A stretch of 64,000 nucleotides of DNA from Chryseobacterium defluvii (GTDB taxonomy: Bacteria; Bacteroidota; Bacteroidia; Flavobacteriales; Weeksellaceae): contig NZ_RBXB01000002.1 of NCBI RefSeq assembly GCF_003634775.1, positions 868,001 to 932,000 on the forward strand, in the 5' to 3' direction. Both the position numbers and the translations under genes were made by a program. Shown piece by piece: positions 57,988 to 64,000 of the stretch. The notes under the pieces are model-generated. The model was not told the DNA's origin. It made no database searches and saw only the letters and a list, made by a program, of their open reading frames with translations. The first letter of the stretch is position 1. The number at the start of each line of letters is the position of its first letter.

Positions 57988-59538
57988 ATGTCTAAAAAAG
58001 TCAAAGATTTCGGGATAGAAAAAACTCTCAAAAATCTAGGTATTAAAGAAGAAAATAAAGGAACATCAGTAGGCGGAAAATATTTTGCATCAGGAAAAAC
58101 AATAGAAAGTTTTTCTCCGGTTGATGGCAAATTAATTGCTAAAATAAAGACTTCAGGTGAGAGCGATTATGACAAAGTAATTGAATCTGCTCAAAAAGCA
58201 TTTCAAGAATTCAGAATGATCCCTGCCCCTAAAAGAGGAGAAATTGTAAGACAATTAGGACAAAAACTAAGAGAATATAAGGACGACCTTGGAAAACTCG
58301 TTTCTTATGAGATGGGTAAATCTCTACAGGAAGGGCTGGGAGAAGTACAGGAAATGATTGATATCTGCGATTTTGCAGTTGGGGTTTCAAGGCAGCTTCA
58401 CGGCTACACCATGCACTCTGAAAGACCCGGACACAGAATGTATGAGCAATACCATCCGCTGGGAATTGTTGGAATTATCACGGCTTTTAATTTTCCGGTT
58501 GCGGTTTGGTCCTGGAACACTGCTTTGGCGTGGATCTGTGGAAATGTCACCATTTGGAAACCTTCTGAAAAAACACCGCTTTGTGCACTTGCATGCCAGA
58601 ATATTATGTCAGAAGTTCTGAAGGAAAATAATCTTCCCGAAGGAATTTCAAGTGTATTGGTGGCAGATCACGAGATCGGTCAGAAACTGGTGGATGACAA
58701 ACGTGTTTCTTTGATTTCTTTTACAGGTTCTACAAGGGTAGGAAGAATGGTTTCTTCCAGAGTAGCCGAAAGATTCGGAAAATCAATCCTTGAATTGGGC
58801 GGAAATAATGCCATTATTATCTCAAAAGAGGCAGACCTTGATATGGCAATTATCGGAGCCGTTTTCGGAGCCGTAGGAACAGCAGGACAGAGATGTACCT
58901 CTACGAGAAGACTGATCATTCATGAAAGCGTTTATGATGATATGAAGAAAAGACTGGTAAAAGCTTATGGTCAGCTTAAAATAGGAAATCCGTTAGATGA
59001 AACTAATCACGTAGGACCGTTAATTGACACAGATGCGGTAAACCAATACGAAGAATCCATCAAAAAGTGTAAAAAAGAAGGTGGTAAATTCATTGTAGAA
59101 GGTGAAGTTTTAAAAGGAAAAGGATATGAATCCGGCTGCTACGTAAAGCCGTGTATCGCTGAAGTGAAGAACTCTTATGAGATTGTTCAGCACGAAACGT
59201 TTGCACCGATTCTGTATTTAATCAAATATAAAACATTAGAAGAAGCTATTGCTATTCAGAATGATGTTCCTCAAGGCTTATCTTCGTCTATCATGACCCA
59301 GAATCTTAGAGAAGCAGAATTATTCCTTTCCCATTCCGGATCTGATTGCGGAATTGCTAACGTGAATATTGGAACCTCCGGTGCTGAAATTGGCGGTGCT
59401 TTCGGTGGTGAAAAAGAAACCGGAGGTGGAAGAGAATCAGGATCAGACGTATGGAAATACTACATGAGAAGACAGACCAATACCATCAATTATACCACAC
59501 AGCTTCCTTTAGCACAAGGAATTAAATTCGATTTATAA
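57988..59538 (+). CDS. amaB: Aldehyde dehydrogenase, ALDH7A1/AmaB type (2-aminoadipate semialdehyde dehydrogenase)
   Basis: The 516-residue enzyme oxidises 2-aminoadipate 6-semialdehyde to 2-aminoadipate in lysine catabolism. The catalytic cysteine is C303 in GQRCTS and the glutamate is E269 in LELGGNN; FTGSTRVGR binds NAD. The motif EQYHPLGIVGIITAFNFPVAVWSWN (about 151-175) and the C-terminal GGAFGGEKETGGGRESGSDVWKYYMRR are those of the ALDH7 group. Its partner aminotransferase follows 82 bases downstream. Confidence 0.92.
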   Translation: MSKKVKDFGIEKTLKNLGIKEENKGTSVGGKYFASGKTIESFSPVDGKLIAKIKTSGESDYDKVIESAQKAFQEFRMIPAPKRGEIVRQLGQKLREYKDDLGKLVSYEMGKSLQEGLGEVQEMIDICDFAVGVSRQLHGYTMHSERPGHRMYEQYHPLGIVGIITAFNFPVAVWSWNTALAWICGNVTIWKPSEKTPLCALACQNIMSEVLKENNLPEGISSVLVADHEIGQKLVDDKRVSLISFTGSTRVGRMVSSRVAERFGKSILELGGNNAIIISKEADLDMAIIGAVFGAVGTAGQRCTSTRRLIIHESVYDDMKKRLVKAYGQLKIGNPLDETNHVGPLIDTDAVNQYEESIKKCKKEGGKFIVEGEVLKGKGYESGCYVKPCIAEVKNSYEIVQHETFAPILYLIKYKTLEEAIAIQNDVPQGLSSSIMTQNLREAELFLSHSGSDCGIANVNIGTSGAEIGGAFGGEKETGGGRESGSDVWKYYMRRQTNTINYTTQLPLAQGIKFDL

Positions 59539-59554
59539 AAGTTAAAATTAAATA

Positions 59555-59601
59555 ATGAAAAGACTGGACATCATGTGCCCCTAACACACGTTCCAAGTCT
59601 T
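59555..59601 (+). promoter_or_regulatory. Structured leader with a nine-residue ORF between amaB and lat
   Basis: A 30-base ORF (ATG 59555, TAA 59582-59584; MKRLDIMCP) overlaps an extended hairpin. AAGACTGGA (59560-59568) pairs with TCCAAGTCTT (59592-59601, one bulge), and an inner stem pairs ATGTG with CACAC around CCCCTAA. A CCTCC sequence follows. Attenuation or processing of the operon is possible but unproved. Confidence 0.4.
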
Positions 59602-59620
59602 CCTCCCTAATCACAAAAGT

Positions 59621-60946
59621 ATGGACCAAACAATTGAAGTAAAAGTAAACAGAGTAAAAGAAACAGTAGGTAAGCATGTTCTGGCAGATGGATTTGATCT
59701 GGTGATGGATCTCGAAAGATCTCATGGGTCATGGTTATACGACAAACTTTCAGATAGAGAATATCTGGATATGTTTTCTATGTTTGCTTCGGCATCTATA
59801 GGATACAATCATCCTTATCTTGTTGAAAAATCAGCCTGGCTGGGAAAAATGGCCGTAAACAAGCCCACGTTGGCAGACGTTTATTCTGAGGAATATGCTC
59901 ATTTTTTAGAAGTTTTCGAAAGAGTAGTGCTTCCTGAAGAACTACAATATGCCTTCTTTATCGAAGGTGGAACTTTAGGTGTTGAAAATGCTATGAAGGC
60001 ATGTTTCGACTGGAAAACACGCAAAAATTTTGAGAAAGGTCTTCAAACCGAAGCCGGAATTTGTATCCATTTCAGGCAGGCATTCCACGGTAGAAGTGGA
60101 TATACGTTAAGTCTGACCAATACCTCTGACCCAAGAAAATATCAGTATTTCCCGATGTTTGACTGGCCAAGAATCCTTAATCCAAAATTAACTTTTCCTA
60201 TTACAGAAGAAAATTTAGAGGAAACAATCAAAAATGAAAGACTGGCACTCCTGCATATTGAAGAAGCGATTCTTTCCAACCCGGATAAAGTAGCCTGTGT
60301 AATCATTGAGCCTATTCAGGCAGAAGGCGGAGACAATCACTTCAGAGATGAATTCTTTGTAGAATTAAGAAAGCTTTGTGATGAAAATGAAGTGTTGCTG
60401 ATCTTCGATGAAGTACAGACTGGTATCGGAATTACTGGCAAAATGTGGGCTTTCCAGCATTTTACTGCTAAACCGGATATTATTTCTTTCGGTAAAAAAG
60501 CGCAGGTTTGTGGAGTATTGGCCAATAAAGAAAAATTTGATGAAATTCCGAACAATGTTTTCAGAGAAAGTTCAAGAATCAATTCTACTTTCGGTGGAAA
60601 TTTTATAGATATGCTGCGCTTCCAATTAGTAATGGAGGTGATCGAAAAAGAAAACCTTGTAGAAAACGCAAGAGTCGTTGGGGAATACCTGCTAGAAGGA
60701 TTGCAAGCCCTGGCTCAGAAATATCCGGACAAAATTTCAAATGCCAGAGGAAGAGGACTGATGTGCGCCATCGATCTACCGACTCATGAACAAAGAAACG
60801 TTTTAAGAGACGAACTTTTCAATGATGGACTGATCATTTTGGCATGCGGTGATCAATCCCTTCGTTTCAGGCCACATTTAAATGTTTCCAAGGAAGAAAT
60901 TCAATTGGCATTGGATAAAATTGAAAATAATATTAACAAAATTTAA
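59621..60946 (+). CDS. lat: L-lysine 6-transaminase
   Basis: The 441-residue PLP enzyme transfers the 6-amino group of lysine to 2-oxoglutarate, giving 2-aminoadipate 6-semialdehyde. The PLP lysine is K292 in SFGKKAQVCG, and LLIFDEVQTGIGITGKMWAF holds the aspartate that contacts the PLP nitrogen. FHGRSGYTLSLTNT, DWPRI and FGGNFIDMLRF match the lysine-specific group. Together with AmaB it forms a complete lysine-to-aminoadipate step pair. Confidence 0.93.
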   Translation: MDQTIEVKVNRVKETVGKHVLADGFDLVMDLERSHGSWLYDKLSDREYLDMFSMFASASIGYNHPYLVEKSAWLGKMAVNKPTLADVYSEEYAHFLEVFERVVLPEELQYAFFIEGGTLGVENAMKACFDWKTRKNFEKGLQTEAGICIHFRQAFHGRSGYTLSLTNTSDPRKYQYFPMFDWPRILNPKLTFPITEENLEETIKNERLALLHIEEAILSNPDKVACVIIEPIQAEGGDNHFRDEFFVELRKLCDENEVLLIFDEVQTGIGITGKMWAFQHFTAKPDIISFGKKAQVCGVLANKEKFDEIPNNVFRESSRINSTFGGNFIDMLRFQLVMEVIEKENLVENARVVGEYLLEGLQALAQKYPDKISNARGRGLMCAIDLPTHEQRNVLRDELFNDGLIILACGDQSLRFRPHLNVSKEEIQLALDKIENNINKI

Positions 60947-61008
60947 AACCAAAGATTTGTAATTCTGAAAAAAAGATTGTACATTTAAATACTCAAATGG
61001 AATAAAAT

Positions 61009-61239
61009 ATGGAAAGAAGTACGAGAGTATCAGTTTTTGAAAGTGACAATTCTTCAGAAATTCAGTTAATAAAATCTAAATTAGATGACGCGCAAATCGC
61101 CAATGCTGTAGAAAATAATTATTTGACTTTTACCACCACACCAACAGCAACTTCACTTAAGGTTATGGTGGATCTGGAAGATGAAAAGAAAGCATTCGAA
61201 ATTATAGATGCATTTCTTCAGCAAAGCGAAAATCAATAA
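61009..61239 (+). CDS. DUF2007-like small protein
   Basis: The 76-residue protein has the ferredoxin-like beta-alpha-beta pattern of DUF2007: RVSVFESDNSSEIQLIKSKLDDAQIANAVENN (about 6-38) and a terminal DLEDEKKAFEIIDAFL. The family is annotated as putative signal transducing. It may be co-transcribed with lat. Confidence 0.75.
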   Translation: MERSTRVSVFESDNSSEIQLIKSKLDDAQIANAVENNYLTFTTTPTATSLKVMVDLEDEKKAFEIIDAFLQQSENQ

Positions 61240-61273
61240 AAACAATTTCATAATTTTAAATTTTACTACTTCG

Positions 61274-61309
61274 AACCGAAAATTAATCTTAATTAGTTTT
61301 CGGTTTTTT
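61274..61309 (+). terminator. Intrinsic terminator after the DUF2007 gene
   Basis: AACCGAAAATTAAT pairs with ATTAGTTTTCGGTT (one mismatch) and a T tract follows. Confidence 0.82.
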
Positions 61310-61420
61310 CTTTCGCTCTTTAGTGAAACTCAATTATAAATTTTACTAAACTTGAGCGTAATGAGAATTAAAACATATAATCATAAATCAATTGGCCTGG
61401 CCCAACTTTAGAAATAATAT

Positions 61421-61933
61421 ATGACAACAGAAATTGCATTAAGAAAAGCGGAAATAGAAGACAGGAACATTATCTGGGAAATCTTGCAACAGGCTATTGA
61501 GAGGAGGAGAAAGGATGGGAGCACCCAATGGCAGAATGGTTATCCTAACCTCGGGACTGTTGAAAGCGATATTGCAAAAGGTTTCGGATATGTTCTTACA
61601 GTGGATGGAAATATAGCAGTATATGCAGCCTTGATATTGAATGATGAGCCGGCTTACAGCACTATCGACGGAGCCTGGTTAAGTAATGGTGAATTCGTAG
61701 TGGTTCATAGGGTGGCAGTTGATGAAAAATTTGCCGGACAAGGTCTTGTTAAACAACTTTTCGACCATATTGAAGATTTTGCCAGGTCTCATGATATTCA
61801 AAGTATAAAAGTAGATACGAACTTCGATAATTTGGCAATGCTTAAAATTCTGGAAAACAAAGGTTACTCTTATTGTGGTGAAGTATACCTGAGTGGGGGC
61901 ATCAGAAAAGCCTTTGAAAAGATAGTGATTTAA
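61421..61933 (+). CDS. GNAT family N-acetyltransferase
   Basis: The 170-residue acetyltransferase has VHRVAVDEKFAGQGLVKQLFDHIEDFA, with the acetyl-CoA loop G-Q-G-L, and a final strand VDTNFDNLAMLKILENKGYSYCGEVYL. The substrate is unknown. It is monocistronic, upstream of the efflux regulator. Confidence 0.87.
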   Translation: MTTEIALRKAEIEDRNIIWEILQQAIERRRKDGSTQWQNGYPNLGTVESDIAKGFGYVLTVDGNIAVYAALILNDEPAYSTIDGAWLSNGEFVVVHRVAVDEKFAGQGLVKQLFDHIEDFARSHDIQSIKVDTNFDNLAMLKILENKGYSYCGEVYLSGGIRKAFEKIVI

Positions 61934-61990
61934 AAAAAGAGCAAAAGTTAAATCAACTTTCATTGAATTTTTAAAAAACTATGTATCGAG

Positions 61991-62039
61991 AAACTCTATT
62001 GAGTTTGTTCGTTTAGTTCTGAACTAATTTCTACTTTTG
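61991..62039 (+). promoter_or_regulatory. Promoter and palindromic operators of the efflux operon
   Basis: Two inverted repeats lie in tandem: AAACTC-TATT-GAGTTT (61991-62006) and TTAGTTC-T-GAACTAA (62013-62027). A -7 box TACTTTTG is at 62032-62039 and a TTTG at 62004-62007, with a 24-base gap that is slightly long. The second palindrome is between the two boxes, where a repressor would block transcription. The ATG of the regulator is 16 bases downstream. Confidence 0.65.
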
Positions 62040-62055
62040 TTCAAATTTTTATATT

Positions 62056-62511
62056 ATGCAACAAAGTATAGAAATTGATGAAAAAATTTTCCAGGATGCC
62101 GTGAAATTCTATGGCACCGTGTTCAACATACCCCCATTGGCTTCAAAAATTTATGCTTACCTTAATTTCGATTTCGATAAGGTAGGAATTACTTTTGATG
62201 AATTTGTAGAAGTATTTTCAGCAAGTAAAAGTTCGGTTTCTACAAGCATTTCATTGTTATTAAATGCCCAACTTATTGTGGATCACAACAAAATGGATGT
62301 CAGGAAACGATATTTTTTCATCAATGATGAATACAGGAAGATAAGATTTGAAAAAATAGTTCAGAAAATGCAGGACGAATTGAGATTAATAGATGATTTA
62401 AGCAAATTCAAAAAAGGAAAGGAAAATGATTACGATGAAAAAATGGAGGTTTACATATCTCTTCTAAACAAGAGCATTACAAATATTCAGGAATCACTTA
62501 ATAAACTATAA
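62056..62511 (+). CDS. GbsR/MarR-type transcriptional regulator of an efflux operon
   Basis: The 151-residue protein has a winged helix-turn-helix: FNIPPLASKIYAYLNFD and FDEFVEVFSASKSSVSTSISLLLNAQLI, then a wing (RKRYFFINDEYRK) and a C-terminal coiled coil. The layout is that of the GbsR branch of MarR. It precedes the membrane-fusion gene by two bases and is almost certainly the local repressor. Confidence 0.88.
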   Translation: MQQSIEIDEKIFQDAVKFYGTVFNIPPLASKIYAYLNFDFDKVGITFDEFVEVFSASKSSVSTSISLLLNAQLIVDHNKMDVRKRYFFINDEYRKIRFEKIVQKMQDELRLIDDLSKFKKGKENDYDEKMEVYISLLNKSITNIQESLNKL

Positions 62512-62513
62512 AA

Positions 62514-63698
62514 ATGACGAACAAACTAATTATATTTTCTATTGCGGCATTCTCTTTAACTGCCTGCAAAAAGGAAGCTCCCAAGCAGGATGGCCCGAAA
62601 CCTTATCCTGTGGTCTCTGTAGAAGTTAAAAATGTGGTGGGATACCAGACGTTTCCGGCTACGATTCAGGGGAGGATCAATAATGATGTACGGGCTAAAA
62701 TCCAGGGATATATCACCCAGGTTTTGGTAGATGAGGGACAGTATGTTACAAAAGGACAACCGTTATTCCGTCTTGAAACGAATATTCTTAATGAAAATGC
62801 TGCCGCTGCGCAAGCAGGAATCGGTGCTGCGGAATCTAATATTGCTGCCGCACAGGCTGCCGTTAATGCGGCTCAGGTGGAGGTAAACAAGTTGAAGCCA
62901 CTGGTTGCTAAAAATATTATCAGCAATGTCCAGCTTCAGACCGCACAGGCAGATCTGGCAAAAGCACAGGCACAGCTTCAGCAGGCCGTTGCTTCCAAAC
63001 GACAGGCAACAGCAAACTATAAAGGGGTAGAAGCCAATATCGAGTATTCCGTTATTCGTGCGCCTATTTCAGGAGTAGTAGGAAAACTTCCATTGAAAGC
63101 GGGAAGCTTGGTAGGCCCTACAGATCAGACTCCATTAACGACTATTTCCGATACCTCAGAGATCTATGCCTACTTTTCAATGAATGAAAAAGAATATTTC
63201 GATTTTCTTGAAAAATCCGTAGGAGCCAGCGTACCTGAAAAAATTAAAAATCTTCCGATGGTAGAATTACAGCTAGCCAACGGAAGTCTTTATCCTGAAA
63301 AAGGAAGAATTGAAGCTATTACAGGGCAAATTGACCCTACAACAGGAACGATTCAGTTTAGAGTACAATTTCCTAATGCCCAGAAATTATTGAGTAACGG
63401 AAACAGTGGTACCATCAGATTCCCTCAAAGATATGATAATGTACTGGTGGTTCCGGAAAGTGCTACTTATGAGCAACAGGGTATCGTATATGTATACAAA
63501 GTAGAAAAAGATACCGCCAAAAATGTGGTAATAGATGTGATAGAAAGAATTGATAATATGGCTTTGATCAAATCAGGTGTTAACAAAGGAGAAACCGTAA
63601 TTGCAGCAGGTATCGGAGGCTTAAAGCCCGGAACAGCAGTTATCAAGAAGCCTGTGAAAATGGATAGCCTTGTTCAATCTATAAAACCGAAATTCTAA
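62514..63698 (+). CDS. RND efflux periplasmic adaptor (AcrA/MexA family) lipoprotein
   Basis: The 394-residue protein has a lipobox SLTACKKE (Cys18), a biotinyl-lipoyl-like hairpin split by a long alpha-helical coiled coil (about 90-170, rich in Ala and Gln), and YSVIRAPISGVVGKLPLKAGSLV as the second half of the lipoyl domain. It bridges an RND pump to an outer-membrane channel. Its stop overlaps the pump start in TAATG. An outer-membrane factor gene would be expected beyond the window. Confidence 0.93.
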   Translation: MTNKLIIFSIAAFSLTACKKEAPKQDGPKPYPVVSVEVKNVVGYQTFPATIQGRINNDVRAKIQGYITQVLVDEGQYVTKGQPLFRLETNILNENAAAAQAGIGAAESNIAAAQAAVNAAQVEVNKLKPLVAKNIISNVQLQTAQADLAKAQAQLQQAVASKRQATANYKGVEANIEYSVIRAPISGVVGKLPLKAGSLVGPTDQTPLTTISDTSEIYAYFSMNEKEYFDFLEKSVGASVPEKIKNLPMVELQLANGSLYPEKGRIEAITGQIDPTTGTIQFRVQFPNAQKLLSNGNSGTIRFPQRYDNVLVVPESATYEQQGIVYVYKVEKDTAKNVVIDVIERIDNMALIKSGVNKGETVIAAGIGGLKPGTAVIKKPVKMDSLVQSIKPKF

Positions 63699-64000
63699 TG
63701 ATAAAGAACTTTATTAACAGGCCGGTTTTATCTACGGTTATATCAATCCTGATTGTTATACTCGGTGTGTTAGGGCTTATCTCCCTACCAGTTACGCAAT
63801 ATCCCGATATTGCGCCGCCTACAGTAAGTGTTTCCGCCAATTATACGGGTGCCAATGCGGAAACCGTAATGAAAAGTGTAGTGGTTCCGCTGGAAGAACA
63901 AATCAACGGGGTGGAAGGAATGGATTACATTACTTCTTCTGCAGGAAATGACGGTTCTGCCAATATCCAGATTTTCTTTAAACAAGGAATAGATCCGGAT
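63698..64000 (+). CDS. RND efflux pump, AcrB/HAE1 family (partial)
   Basis: The ATG at 63698 overlaps the preceding stop (TAATG). The 101 visible residues read MIKNFINRPVLSTVISILIVILG and LPVTQYPDIAPPTVSVSANYTGANAETV, the first membrane helix and porter domain of an HAE1 drug-proton antiporter. Further motifs such as VEEQINGVEGM-type residues (here PLEEQINGVEGMDY) follow. The gene continues past the window. Confidence 0.95.
   Translation, partial: MIKNFINRPVLSTVISILIVILGVLGLISLPVTQYPDIAPPTVSVSANYTGANAETVMKSVVVPLEEQINGVEGMDYITSSAGNDGSANIQIFFKQGIDPD

Overview
The window looks like a chromosomal segment of a Flavobacteriia member, most like Chryseobacterium (Weeksellaceae). The base composition is AT-rich. 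It carries lineage markers: the type IX secretion protein PorQ, the lipidated TamA homologue TamL, a fused CcsBA cytochrome c assembly protein, a TonB-dependent receptor next to a DUF2490 protein, and a fused lysine/semialdehyde catabolic pair. Several genes have the Bacteroidetes promoter form TTG-N(17-23)-TANNTTTG. Nothing suggests a plasmid or an intact prophage; most of it is core chromosome.

Layout. 0-10 kb: end of pyruvate dehydrogenase E1 alpha and its E2 (two lipoyl domains), LolD-type ATPase, lipoprotein L,D-transpeptidase-like protein, RadC, a FemAB/GNAT-like protein, an FkbM methyltransferase, soluble pyrophosphatase, then a membrane pyrophosphatase fused to an OmpA-type peptidoglycan-binding domain. 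10-20 kb: small metabolic, repair and stress genes (aminotransferase, M28 peptidase, endonuclease V, SDR plus AraC regulator, NUDIX, Hsp20, racemase), tRNA-Arg(CCU), and an inverted pair of perfect DnaA boxes at 19234-19257. 20-27 kb: UvrA, TonB receptor, DUF2490, HD hydrolase, YegP.

27.8-34.8 kb is a leftward fatty-acid beta-oxidation operon in the order marR, fadB-like, thiolase, acyl-CoA dehydrogenase. The MarR promoter carries two copies of the palindrome TATGCATGCATA. Two small four-helix-bundle genes of the 23S rRNA intervening-sequence-protein (IVP/Avd) family sit in the gaps of this operon. Each is bracketed by an imperfect inverted repeat whose distal arm contains the stop codon. This resembles an rRNA intervening sequence moved into an mRNA, and is my main candidate for an undescribed system.

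35-53 kb: TlpA-like thioredoxin with FecCD/FecE-type ABC importer genes, a PaaE-like reductase, SanA, TamL overlapping a divergent SpoU methyltransferase, a YtxH/holin-like/hypothetical membrane cluster, cmk, porQ, pyrH-frr, an LptF/G permease, LolA and FtsK. 53-64 kb: CcsBA, an SPFH protein with a ribbon-helix-helix partner, a lysine catabolism pair (ALDH7-type dehydrogenase and lysine 6-aminotransferase) separated by a structured leader, and the start of an RND efflux operon with its own regulator and palindromic operators.

All functions are read from sequence motifs and family knowledge; no database search was run.
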